Source of the DNA: Phycomyces nitens
Taxonomy: Eukaryota > Mucoromycota > Mucoromycetes > Mucorales > Phycomycetaceae
DNA length: 64,000 nucleotides
Reading direction: 5' to 3'
Assembly: GCA_022702545.1 (NCBI GenBank)
Contig: JAHRBC010000003.1
Span: forward strand, 682,001 to 746,000
Within the stretch, counting starts at the first letter, position 1. Each line of letters begins with the position of its first letter. The notes beneath the pieces were generated by a model, which was given only the letters and a program-made list of their open reading frames with translations, did no database searches and was not told the DNA's origin. Made by a program: the position numbers and the translations under genes. Shown here piece after piece: positions 33,686-45,169 of this stretch.

Positions 33686-36558
33686 ATGGGACAAGTTTTC
33701 TCGACAACAAAAGCAGACAGTACTGTGGTTTCCGGTGGAAAGAGAAAGGCCAGTTTTGATGACTCACAGGCCACCAAGAAGGTTTGCAAGGATGCCACCT
33801 TTGAATCAAACTCTCCAGAAGTGATCATTACCGAACAAAATGTTGGAATCCTTGAATTTGTCAATCCTAATCTCAAAGGATTCTCCAGTATCCTCAAGTA
33901 CAGGTAACCACGTGGCTAAAGAGCAAGAGAGCTAGACTGGATATCTGACCAGCTCACAAAATATTATCCCTTGGTGTGGTTTAATTTAACCTTTTTTTCT
34001 GTTGTGTGTGGAATATATAGAGCTGAAGACTTTTTGGTTAATGAAGTCAACCTCGATGGCAAGATTATCAGACTTACCTCTCTTGATCCCCCAGTTATCC
34101 CTGAGAGAGTATGTGAAATATTGCATGGTGCCAAATGGCTTTGTGATCGAAATACGGAAATAAAACAATGGCTAATTTTATTTTCTATCCAGCAAAAGGT
34201 CTTTTTGCCTGCTAATGAGTTTGATGCAAAGATTGCTGGCATCATTAGTCCTGAATTTGCCCAGGATTTGAGAAACGTACTCAATAATCCCAATGACATC
34301 TCGGTCTCAGCACGAGCAAAGGTGGGTTATTTTTGCATAATTGTCTTTGAATCAGGACAAATAGAATCTCATTATTTGGTTACAAGAATGTCGAAAAGGC
34401 CAGTCGTATCGATTTCTACAATGCAATCGAGTGCAATGTCGATGCCCCATTGATGACCGAGTGCCTTGAGGGTGTTCTTATCGCAAGATGGAAGGGTCCT
34501 GAAGATACGGGTGAGAACCGAATAATTTGGCATGTCTGTCTGTGTACTGACCCATAAATCAAAGAGAAACCCAGAAAGATCAACTTTGATATAACTGGTG
34601 GTGAATATGTCAGCTTCTATGTCCAAAAGACTGGTGTGGATACTATGGGTGCAGTGAACATCATGGCAAATGTTGGAGGGTAAGATATTGAACAGATATA
34701 TATATAAAGATACTGATCCTTGTGTGGTTATAGTCCTCGTTTCCTTCCCAAGCAATTCTCATATGCAGGAACAAAGGATTCTCGCGCTGTCACTGTCCAG
34801 GAAATGACTCTTTTCAAGTGTGATCCCAGATACCTTTATGATGTCCGTGATCAGCTTGCAGAGCGTCAGATTTACATTGGCAACTTCTCGTAAGTAGATC
34901 TATTGGCTATCTGGATACATCTTTACCTCGTTACTCACCACACCTTTACAGTTTTACCAACAAGGGCTTGACACTTGGTGACTTGAGTGGAAACCATTTC
35001 ACTATTGTCTTGAGGTAAGATATACATACCACATTTTGGGATATAAAACACAGTGACTAAAAAAGAAAGTTGTTCCTGGGGGTTTCAGAGATGTCAATGG
35101 TTCCACCGAAGAAGAGATTGATGAATCATTAAAGTCACTTGAAAGCAAGGGTTTTATCAACTACTTTGGAATGCAGCGTTTTGGAACCAGCAGTGTCTGC
35201 ACCCACGAAATTGGTCGTGCTTTGCTTTCCCAGCAGTTTGACAAGGCTGCCGATATGGTGCTTATGCCCCGCGATGGAGGTAAAAGCCAACATGGATATT
35301 TAAAGGGATATGGTTGCTCATACCGGGGTTTATTCCAGATCGTGCTGATTTTGCTGCTGCCAGACAACACTGGGCAGAGACCAAGAATATCAAGGGTACT
35401 TTGGAAAAGTTCCCTAGACAAGCTCATGCCGAGAGAAAACTTCTTGCAAGCTACCTCAGATTCGAGGGTCAACATGAAAAGGCCTTTAATGCAGTAAGTA
35501 AATTGATATAATCATGGATTTTGTGAGTGCTAAACATGATATATATATGTGTGTACTTGAAATAGTTGCCTCAACACATGTTGTCTTTATATTATCATGC
35601 CTACCAGTCTTACATCTGGAACTCTGCAGTCTCTGAGCGTGCAAGGATTTATGGCTGTGATAAGCCAGTTGTAGGTGATCTTGTATTGGTTGATGGTCCT
35701 GATAAGCCCCAGACCCAAAACAAGAAGTATGGAAATGCCGGAAGAAGAGATCACTCATCTGTATGTATTATTGAGTGCTCTAATATTTATCATTTTACTT
35801 TGAGACTCTGTATTGATTATGATTTCTATTTCAATATAGCGCAAAGTTCCAAAGGTTTTGACTGAGGAGGATTTGGAGAATTACACCATCTGGGATGTTG
35901 TCTACCCTATGCCTGGTAGCAGATCCAAATATCCTGCCAATGCCATTGGTGATTTCTACAAGCAGCTTTTGGGTAAGGAAAAACTGAATGCTCTTTTTAA
36001 AAAGTATGCAAGGCGTGTATTAACTCTTCTTTACAGAGAAAGACAATATCAATATCAAGAATGCCCAGCAGCACTTCAAGTATGTATATTCGAGAGAATG
36101 AAGGGTTGAATTGTCGGATATATTTATTGATAATTATTTCATTAGGAAGTTGATGGGCGACTATAGACCCATGATGGTCAAGCCCAAGAACGTAGGATGG
36201 TATGTTTACAATTCATTGAATAAATCTCTTTACTTAACACTGCTACATTTTACAGGAAATTCATTCGTTACAATGACCCCGAAACCAAGCTATTTAACAC
36301 AGATTATGACAAGATCATGTCTGTTCCTGAACCCACTAGTGTTCCTGGTAAGTTGAGATGAAGATATAGTCTACATGGGATTGATTGCAGACCTGTTATT
36401 TACAAAAATTACTAACAAAATTTTAATTAGACGGAAAATATTTGGGTTTGGCTGTAGAGTTGACTCTTGGCACAAGCCAATACGCAACCATGGCCTTGAG
36501 AGAAGTCATGAGAAGCGATACTTCGGCAAAGTCTCAGTCAAGAAATGTACACACATAA
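33686..36558 (+). CDS. tRNA/snRNA/mRNA pseudouridine synthase of the TruD/PUS7 family
   Basis: About 13 exons, start at 33686 (MGQVFSTTKADSTVV). TruD landmarks in order: ILKYRAEDFLVNEVNLDGK (motif I), YVSFYVQKTGVDTMGAVNIM, the catalytic aspartate in QFSYAGTKDSRAVTVQEMT (motif II), TLGDLSGNHFTIVLRDVNG, GFINYFGMQRFGT (motif III), HMLSLYYHAYQSYIWNSAVS, then VVYPMPGSRSKYPANAI and a C-terminal KFIRYNDPETKLF. Ends in AKSQSRNVHT. PUS7 makes pseudouridine in U2 snRNA, tRNA and mRNA at UNUAR sites, in nucleus and cytoplasm. The insert between motifs I and II (exons 34200-34500) is poorly conserved. A clear family member by motifs. Confidence 0.92.
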
Positions 36559-36756
36559 GAAAAAAAAAGGCATTGCCGTACACGTTTATTGTAATGAAAG
36601 TTGACATTGCTCACATAATTAAGGGCAATGTAGACTGGTCAGCATTTTTCCCTTAATCAATCTCAAAACACATAAATACACGCATACATTATTTCATTGA
36701 CCTACATTGAAACATAAAGATTATATTATATTGTTTTTTATTTTTTTAAAAAAAAG

Positions 36757-37355
36757 TATTGGGTCCAAGCTGCTATCGAGATCAATACAAACCTGGCTCT
36801 GGCTTTGTGAGTAGCAATGATGTCAGACAGACTTTATGTTTGGAGTCACCATGTGCCCCCAAGTTTCTGGGACCTTTGGTGAGATCCAAAATTACAATTA
36901 GATGGTCTTAGCGCTCATGGATAAATTATCTCTAGAACCCATTGGCACAAGGTCTAATGGGTAAAAGATCAACAATATAAAGATATTTAGAATACGAATT
37001 TGAGATATAGTTTGTGCCAATTGAATAGCCAGATAATGGGCATGTTTGTTTATTTCTGGCCATTTTACTTTATAGAGTCTACGAGGTTATTTTTGGTTAT
37101 AAATGACTAATATCGTCTTTTTGTGCTAGACGGTAAAAACCATACCAGTCTTTCGGTAAGTTGTTACCAATTGGCTTCTATCTTGGTGTCATGGAATGCA
37201 TAATGTGGTACATGTGGGTTAAATTTGTCTAGAGATGTGTTACAACATTATTAAAACTTTGATTCATACAAGAACCTCTTTATTTCTCTTTTGCAAATAA
37301 GCAGAGCAAACCTATAGGATCTTGGCCTATAGCCCTGTTGAGAGAATTATTATAG
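36757..37355 (+). pseudogene. Unassigned spliced coding fragment, cysteine-containing, 5' end missing
   Basis: Four exon-like pieces join in one frame: 36757-36878, 36936-36960 (25 nt), 37130-37155 (26 nt) and 37305-37355 with a stop. Donors are GTGAGA, GTAAAA, GTAAGT; acceptors end CTAG, CTAG, GCAG. The peptide includes SCYRDQYKPGSGFVSSNDVR, QTLCLESPCAPKFLGPL, NPLAQGLMDGKNHTSL and a short tail. The two micro-exons restore phase exactly (25 and 26 nt), but with free choice of sites this could be partly chance. Exon 1 alone has strong coding character. No upstream exon is seen between it and the TruD stop, so it looks like the 3' remnant of a gene. Family unknown; possibly extracellular. Confidence 0.4.
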
Positions 37356-38019
37356 GCCCAATTGCCGCCGATTTTCTGAAACGGACAAGCCTTTTTTTAT
37401 TTTCTTGAAAAAAAAGAGCAAAAACAGTCGAACCATTGTTTGAATGGTACTCAGCTAATCACTTTAAAATCCTACAAGAGAATATATTCACCGTTGAATA
37501 TTTTCAAAATGAACGTTTGAGCATCTACTTCTTTTTTGTTGTTGTTGGTACAATTATGCATTTTATAATCGAATGCATCTTTTCATAAACACAAGCAAAT
37601 TGGGCTAATCGTAGACCAAAAAGGAGAGTTTAGAGTGCAACCGCACTGATAAAAAGTGATCGAATAAAGTTAAAAATAGTCATTGTCCTGAATATACCCA
37701 AGGTATCTTTGAAGTTTCTCTAGCCTCACAAGTTATTTTCAACCGGTCAGTGCATAAAATATCACGCCACAAAGGATTAGTGATACATTTGTGGGTAGGT
37801 TGCAGGAATAAATTATCCTATCTTTGCCAGAAGCCGACAAATATACCCCTGTAAATAGATATTCTGGGTTTATAAATGTGTAAATATACCTGTATAATCA
37901 TCATTTTACAGCTCCGAAATAGATTCCATAATATATTAGGAAACCGTCAAATGAATAAAAGCAAACGTAAATAAAGATTGTTCCGGTTTTGTTCTTTATC
38001 TATACTATCTCTACTCAAC
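37356..38019 (+). promoter_or_regulatory. Uricase upstream region with GATA-type sites
   Basis: HGATAR-type sites: TGATAA (37647-37652), and on the other strand AGATAG/AGATAA at 37818-37823, 37996-38001 and 38005-38010. AreA-type GATA factors drive purine catabolism genes in fungi, so the sites suit a uricase promoter; four six-mers in AT-rich DNA are only suggestive. Confidence 0.4.
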
Positions 38020-39098
38020 ATGTCCAACACTTCTGACGTCTACCTCAAGGCTGCCCGCTATGGCAAGGACCTTGTTCGTATCATGAGAGTCTACAGAGAG
38101 GCCGATAAGCAAACCTGCACCGAACTCACCGTAAGTGCACACTTGGGAGATAACAGTAGTGGCAAATGCTAAACATTCACAAACCAACAGGTCAGATTGT
38201 TGTTGGAAGGTGATATCGAGACCTCGTACACCAGAGCCGATAACTCTGTCATCGTTGCTACTGGTAAGTCTATCGTGCTGGCACAAAAGGTCTGGTACTG
38301 AATGCCCCGGCAGATACCTGCAAGAACACCGTCAACATTCTCGCCAAGCGTAGCTCCAACGTCGACAACATTGAGGTGTTTGGACAAGAGATTACCACCC
38401 ACATGTTGAAGCAGTATGCCCACATTACCTCTGCCCATGTTGACATTATTAAGCACAAGTGGTCCCGTATGATTGTGGATGGTAAGCCCCACCCCCACTC
38501 CTTTGTCCGTGATGGTGAGGAGCTCCACACCGCAAAGATCACACACTTGCGTGCAGGCAACAGTGTTACCGTCACCTCTGGTCTGAAGAACCTCTTGGTC
38601 CTCAAGACCACTGGATCTGCCTTCCACGGCTTCTACAAAGATGAGTACACTACCCTTGTTGAGACCTGGGACCGTATCTTCTCCACCGTTGTCGATGCCA
38701 CATGGACCTATGTCCCCAGACCTGCTGAAAAGTACTCTGCTATCGACTACCCCGCCATCTATGCTGCCGTCAAGACTATTACCATGGACACCTTTGCCAA
38801 AGATGATTCTGCCTCTGTCCAGGCCACTCTTTACTTGATGCAGCAGCAGATCTTGGCTGGCTACAGCGATGTTGCTGAGGTCAGCTATGCTCTCCCCAAC
38901 AAGCACTATGTCGGCATCGATTTGAGCAAGTTCAACATTGATAACACTGGAGCCAAGATGGAGGTCTACCACCCTCAAGCCGATCCCTCTGGTAAGTAAT
39001 AGAAAAGGAAGAAAAAGAGAGAGTTTAGTTATCTTATGGGGTTGTCATTAGGTCTTATCACTGCCACTGCTGCCCGTAAGCACACCTCCAAGCTTTAA
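38020..39098 (+). CDS. Urate oxidase (uricase), peroxisomal
   Basis: Oxidises urate to 5-hydroxyisourate in purine breakdown. Exons 38020-38130, 38191-38263, 38314-38991 and 39052-39098 join to 302 residues. Start MSNTSDVYLKAARYGKDLVR; blocks VYREADKQTCTELTVRLLLE and NSVIVATDTCKNTVNILAKR, with the catalytic-type Lys (RYGKD) and Thr (ATDT); ITTHMLKQYAHITSAHVDII; SFVRDGEEL; then SYALPNKHYVGIDLSKFNID (active-site His/Asn) and YHPQADPSG. The end is TAARKHTSKL, a canonical SKL peroxisomal signal, confirming the last exon. Start and end are the usual ones for the family (about 300 residues). Confidence 0.97.
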
Positions 39099-40056
39099 GG
39101 ACGTCATCAAAAATAATTGTAAGGCTGCAGGAAAAAAGAAAGAAAAAGACATGGAGTATCCTCTGTGGCTTTCTGATTCTGTTGGTCATGTACATAGTTC
39201 ATTTCACTCACAAACCAAACATATTGCAATACAAGCGAGAGTCCAATAAATATAAACTTTTTTTTTGATTCTTATTGTCTTTTGTGTGTGTGTGTGTGTG
39301 AGAAAAAGATTATTAGCATCCACTTTTTTTTCTATATATATATTTACCTGAGCGCAATCAAGGGATCATATTAAACAGCTATACTTACGACCATTGCTTA
39401 TCCATGGATTTGATCATAAAATAAATGCATCGAATTGGAACCAAGATCTGTATTAATTTTTATTATTATTTAATTCTACAGCATGCATTATGTATTTGAT
39501 TCTAAACGGCATCTCTCTAGCCCTTATCTTTGGCCACAATGTCAAAAAGAAAAGAAAAAGAGACGATTATGAACCCCTTTTTAGCACCACAAAGAGAGAA
39601 AGGGGGGAAGACCATGTGGAGCAATCAGTTTGACATTTTGACTATGACCAAATATACCAATTTTCTCTAAAAAAGAAAAAGATTTTCAGGAGAAATAACA
39701 CGGAAGTAATATCTCTGTGAATTCATATATGCTCAATCAATTGAATAAAGGAGCCCCACAGGGACCCTGAAACCTCGCCTATTAGTCAACAATTGCTGCA
39801 AGTCAATTTGACAAGGGAAGATATTCATACATCCAACTTGAAAATTCAAAAATTTCCACTTCATTGGCACAAACTTCCAATTAAACCATTTACACATAGT
39901 CACGATACAACAGTCACGAACCCATCTTTTTTTTTTCTTTCGGGAACTTGCAGGAACCATATAGTCTGGTAACTTGCCAGAAGAGCCGCCTTTTCACAGC
40001 CAGTGATTTGCTTGGTTCTCTTCCATTTGGTCACTAGATTCAAATCACTCCAAGCA
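39099..40056. other. Intergenic region between uricase and the Acl4-like gene
   Basis: 3' end of uricase, a (GT)n run at 39285-39300, AT-rich DNA, and then the promoter of the TPR gene. Minus-strand frames at 39733-40118 overlap the TPR start and look like shadows. Confidence 0.5.
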
Positions 40057-41048
40057 ATGTCTGCAAAGTATACCGTAGCTGATCTTGTGCCCAAGATCCA
40101 GCAGAACATTGATGCCATGGACTATCCAATGGCCTATGCGTTTTGTAAAAAGGCCCTGGAAATGGAACCAGATAATGTTGAGCTACTCGAGGTCACTGGT
40201 CAGGTAGAGATGGAACTCTCATTGTTTGCCGAAGCCAGAGAGGTAATTAGACTTTATATAAAAAATAAAGTAACATATTAGAGTTTCTCATTCATGGCTT
40301 AATGTAGCATATCCTTGCAGCTATTCGACTGAACCCTAATGTCGGCTACAGTAAATACATGTACCTTGGACAGTTTTCGGTAGAGATGGAGGCTATCAGA
40401 GCATTTCAAAAAGGTGTCGAGCTGATGGCTGCCGAGAGACAGAGTGTGCCAGAAGGATCAGAAGAGGCCCGTGTATTGGCATCAAAGATGGCTGGTGCAC
40501 TCTGCTCAATGACAGAAATCTATTTGACGGATTGCTGGTAAGACAAAAAGAGGGTGATATATATGATCTGACCTGGTGCTCATAGCTTTGAGCCTGAGGC
40601 CGAACAAAAGTGCGAGGAATTCCTTCAGCAGGCTCAGCATGTTGATCCTGAAAATCCTGAAGTCTATCAATTGTTGGCTTCAGTTCGGTTGAGTCAATCG
40701 CGCAATGAAGAGGCGGCGGCAGCACTTGAGAAGAGTATGCAACTGTGGATCGACAAGGAATTTGGAGACCCAGCAATACCTAGTTATGATGCACGTCTTG
40801 CGCTGGTGAAACTGCAGCTTGAGATGGGAATGTTTCAGCAAGCATTTACCGTGCTTGAGGGTCTGCAAAAGGAGAATGATCAAGTGGTTGATCTATGGTA
40901 TCTTTATGGTTGGTCTTATTATTGCTTGGGTGAAGACGAAAGCCTGCCAAATGAGGATAGACAGGCCAACTGGGAAGATGCCCGTGATTGCTTGGAACTG
41001 GCAGTAAAGGTAAGCCAGAAACGGACGTGTGGATATAGGAATTAATAC

Positions 41049-41081
<33 letters not shown>

Positions 41082-41257
41082 GATAGTTGTACAAGACAGT
41101 TGGTACAGATGATGAGGCCATGGTTGAGCACGCAAATGAGCTGATACAGTCTATTAATGCTGTTGTACCTCCTTCCGTACCAGAAGATGAGACCTTTGCC
41201 GATGATGCCGAAGCCGAGTACGAAGATGAAGATGAAGATGATGCGATGGAGATGTGA
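40057..41257 (+). CDS. TPR protein, Acl4-like assembly chaperone of ribosomal protein uL4
   Basis: Four exons, start at 40057 (MSAKYTVADLVPKIQQNIDA). TPR helices: AFCKKALEMEPDNVELLEVT, AAIRLNPNVGYSKYMYLGQF, CEEFLQQAQHVDPENPEVYQ, SRNEEAAAALEKSMQLWID, TVLEGLQKENDQVVDLWYLY. It ends with an acidic tail (DDAEAEYEDEDEDDAMEM). This order, the length of about 330 residues and the acidic end match yeast Acl4, which holds newly made uL4 until assembly. Nuclear/cytoplasmic; no targeting signal expected. The family call is from domain order plus size, so moderately firm. Confidence 0.82.
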
Positions 41258-43810
41258 TATACTTTTTTTCTGCTAGTCTCTATTATCCACATCATGTATT
41301 ATTAACGCGTTTTATAATCCCCTTTATCTCATCATCATTTTCCTTTTTGTAATGTTCACATAATATATTTCGCCTGCACTATTATCGGTTGGTTTGGAAA
41401 GAAACAAAGTTTATATATATATATATGGATGAAAAAGGGAAATCTATATGATAATATTTTAATACCACTTGTGTTTTGCTGTTTTATGATGAAAGTGCTC
41501 TTTTGTGATACTTTTTCTTCTTCTTCTTCTAATGTTTGATGTTTGAGACAAAGAGGGAGAATATCTATCTGGGTGCAGATCAAAATAGGATGGCGAATAC
41601 AGGCTAAAAAGGTGGCTCGTTTTGAATGGTACAAAGAAGATTGAAACGATCACAGTGTCAGTGCTGAAGAGTTGAATATGTTACACTCCAAACAAACATA
41701 TAATTGTATTTGTATTTGCATTTGCATTTATTTTAAACAGGACAGTTGTGATATTCTGGTAGCACTACATTATGATGTTATTTTTCAAAAATAAAAAATA
41801 AAAATTGGGGGTATGAACCCAAAGAAAGCCTTATTCTTATAAAGGCTGTATAGGATTACTGTTATTATGTTTATGAAACTAGTGTGATATTTAATTGAAG
41901 GCATCGCTTGCATAGATGGCTAAAACTATCTCATTATTGTGGTTTGATCGGCAACAGGCTTGGGAATGTTGGACAATAGGATGGTAAGGTTAGCAGGCAT
42001 ATAATTATTTCACTCTTGAAAACATAAAATACCCCATTGATGTTCTGCTTTCGATAGTCAAAATGTTTCGAGATAAAACGACATGAGTTTGGCTCAAGTG
42101 ATTTGTAAACATTTGGTGGGCAATTCTGTCTATTGGTGTTGTCATTGTCTGTGGACAGTACTAGCCAGACGAATACCTCTGCTGAATAAGCCAATTGAAT
42201 GCAGCGAAACAGTACCGTACCGTACTGGTTTGTTCTGTTCTGTGTGATTGTATTCAGATTGAGCCAGAATAGACGAAATAAACTAATGTTAGTAAAATAG
42301 AAGCATTGGCGCACAGACACATGAAGAATGCGAAACCCAATGGCCAGAAGCCCTTTCTTTTTTTTGACCATTTGAATATGATCTTTAGCCAAGCCAAAAT
42401 GTCTTGAAATCAAGAACTGTTCTGGTGATTGTAGCTTAATATTACTCTCTCTCTTTTTTTTTTAATTCTAAAAAAGCATATTATCAGGCGAGCCGGCTTC
42501 TATTTAGATTCCAACCGACTATTGAGCTCATAAGTCTCTTGATGATAAAATGTCATACGCGAGCACTTTGGGATGACCGTATGGTTCCGTTTCTTACTGT
42601 CTACACAGATCTAGAGATCTCACGAGTGATTCTCTACCTTATGACGTAGAAACGTTTTCTTGTCTGGTATTCTGGTGTAAAGAAGAGCAACAGCCTAAAC
42701 TCAAGTAAGAACATATTGTTTATTTATTTATGAAATTGACTACGCTTGGGCTTATAAGATTATTTTCTATCTTATTTCCTACAGAATTTCAGAGTTCCCA
42801 GGCTTGATTCCATAACTTGCTTTTTTTTTCCTTCCCCTGGTTTCTCTAGTGCTCGAGATTGGTCTCTGCTTATTTTTGTATTATTTTTGTAGAGTACTAT
42901 GGCCAGTTTACATTGCACCTTGATATTTATTATGTACTTGTGGCACTACCCAATTCTGTTCTCACACCTAAAAAAGATTATTATTATTTTTTAATATATA
43001 TAAAATAAAAATAAGTAAATAAATCCGCGTTTCGAGGCATTTAATTCACAAGTTCCAGGTTGATTTATTGATTTATTGATTAGGTGTAGACATGGAGTAT
43101 TAATGTGTCCCTGTATTAAAAAATATATATTTATCTTGATAATTGTCACGATGTATGATCGAAAGAGAGCTTCCGTTGTAATTCACCATTCCATCCCCTT
43201 TTTTTCCCTCTCTCTTTTCCCCCCTTGACAGACTATTTGATTCTACTATTCTTTTGAAATGAATGGCCGCTCCTTTAAGGGCTGCTAAATAAAGAAAGAT
43301 GACAGCTTTTGGGAATATACAGCATATTAATATGGGCTCCTTTACATTGGCCAAATAAATAAATTACAATATTGGCTCAAGAGGCCGGTCATCAAGAAAG
43401 TGGCCAAAACTAAATGTTCAGGGTGTAGTGTCTCAGATGTTTATTTTTGTTTTCTTGGTGTCGCAGGCGAGACAAACAACAGCCGGACAGATGGTTCTTT
43501 TGAATACATTTATATTTATATTTATATACGTATATATATATATACAGCCATTTAGCAGCGATAAGCTAGATGTCCGTGTTAAGAGCATGCATGCTATATG
43601 CATACTCTTTTTGAATGGTATTGTTTTGCCCGTAATTGGTCCCCCCACCCCTCTCCCACCCACAACCGCACACACACACACACCCCCCTTTTTTTTCTTG
43701 TTTGCAATGTATATAAAGACCCAACCTACAACACCAAGGACAACACATTTTCTGTTGCTTACTCTTCCTTACACAAAAAAGCTTAAAAGCCTAATACCTC
43801 TTTACTTGAA
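41258..43810. other. Long intergenic region with an unassigned spliced open segment
   Basis: About 2.55 kb. 41916-42420 is GC-richer than its surroundings with long frames on both strands (159 codons on the minus strand, 53 on the plus strand); no product recognised. 42609-42704 and 42785-42815 form a possible two-exon end (separate entry). From 42860 on the sequence is AT-rich. Confidence 0.4.
42609..42815 (+). pseudogene. Possible terminal exons of an unannotated gene
   Basis: A 96-nt open segment after an ACACAG acceptor (peptide SDSLPYDVETFSCLVFWCKE, EQQPKLK), a GTAAGA donor, an 80-nt intron with a fine polypyrimidine tract and TACAG acceptor, then IPSEFPG-like codons read in phase as ISEFPGLIP and stop. 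The splice sites are good, but the upstream part is unclear. Confidence 0.28.
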
Positions 43811-44533
43811 ATGAACAGTACGTCCTATAGATCACCTATTACCAAATTACTCACCTTTTTATGTCTAGTTGCCGACATACTCAACCCATCCGCAGTAGCC
43901 GATGATACACCCTTCAAGCAGACCTGCTTCCAATTGACATCTCCTCCCCACTCGCCTGCCCACAAAAAAGAAAGAGCACTGTCGATATCTGCAGCCAACA
44001 TGAATGGCAAGGCACGCAGTCGTTTCTCAGATCTCGAAGACACCATTATATGCGATGGTGTTGCAAACGGACTGACGTGGGGACAGATCTCGAGACAGCT
44101 TCCGCATCGAAAGAGAGCCACTTGTTTTAATAGATACAGGACTTTGCAAGGAATTCGCAAGTCACGCAAGTCTCTTCTCTTACTCGACACAGATCAAGCA
44201 CCAACAAGACCATTTGTACGCCATTCCTTGTCTCCAACTTCTCTTGTATCGGAGTTCTCTCCTTCATCGGTTGCCTCTTGGTTACCAATCACTCCGCCCA
44301 GCCGAACATTTGAAGACAATGAATTGCCCATGTTGAAGAAGGACGGCCATGGTCTGCAGCGTAGTCTATTCGGTGACCTTGGTTCCGAAAACGCCCCTTC
44401 ACACCGCCCCCAACAGAAAATATCCAAATCATTCCGTCCATCAATCATTCACCCCTTTGTGACATTTCCGCTCAACAAACACACCAGCCCACCTTCGTCT
44501 CCAATTCCTTACTACAGACGCTTCTCATCTTAA
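43811..44533 (+). CDS. Single-repeat Myb/SANT-type protein
   Basis: Uninterrupted frame of 240 residues. Residues about 68-118 read RFSDLEDTIICDGVANGLTW, GQISRQLPHRKRATCFNRYR, TLQGIRKS. This is one Myb/SANT helix-turn-helix with Trp in GLTWGQI and the recognition helix ending CFNRYRTL. The first 30 residues are hydrophobic/Leu-rich and may not be translated; a later ATG (MNGKARSRF) sits just before the domain. The tail is Ser/Pro-rich and without structure. Probable DNA-binding regulator. A CA/TC-rich tract (43670-43700) and an ATG-rich leader lie upstream. Confidence 0.75.
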   Translation: MNSTSYRSPITKLLTFLCLVADILNPSAVADDTPFKQTCFQLTSPPHSPAHKKERALSISAANMNGKARSRFSDLEDTIICDGVANGLTWGQISRQLPHRKRATCFNRYRTLQGIRKSRKSLLLLDTDQAPTRPFVRHSLSPTSLVSEFSPSSVASWLPITPPSRTFEDNELPMLKKDGHGLQRSLFGDLGSENAPSHRPQQKISKSFRPSIIHPFVTFPLNKHTSPPSSPIPYYRRFSS

Positions 44534-44998
44534 AAATTTCGCTAGGCTGGTTGACCAGATTTCTATATATTTTTTTTGTACAGAAAAAATTCACAAGGCA
44601 TCATTTCTTTTCATTATTATTTCTCTAAATTTATTCTCATTTCATTCTTTTTCTTTGATCTTTATGTCTGCTATGTATCATAATCAACTATTTTTATTTG
44701 GAAAATAAGATCCCACAACATGCACAATCCGTCTTATATGCTTTTTTCTTACCTTTCAATCGAGAATTGTCTAAAGAGGAACCCTATTTATTGGACTTAA
44801 TAAAGTTCTGTTAAACAATTCACCGTGCGTATAAAAGGTGTCTGTTGTACCATGATGACGGCTGCGATTCTATTTAGTGAATTTTATTTTCAACCGTGTT
44901 TCGGTAACCCATCTACTTTATAAACATCTTTATTATAGGGTCACATTTTATTATCTTGGCTCTAAGCTTATTTAACAACTTGGAATCCAAATTACTGC

Positions 44999-45031
<33 letters not shown>

Positions 45032-45169
45032 GATGCCACCCAATTGAAAATATGCTATTGTTTGTGCCATGCGCCGTATTTCTAGTCAACCTTACCTATA
45101 GTGTTTCATAATTCATGTATTTATATATATATATATATATTATAAATCATCACATTGATAGTTATTTAT
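44534..45169. other. Convergent 3' intergenic region
   Basis: T-rich 3' end of the Myb gene, a TATAAAAGG stretch near 44831, a (TTA)n microsatellite 45001-45031, and an (AT)n run near 45122-45140. Nothing else called. Confidence 0.5.
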
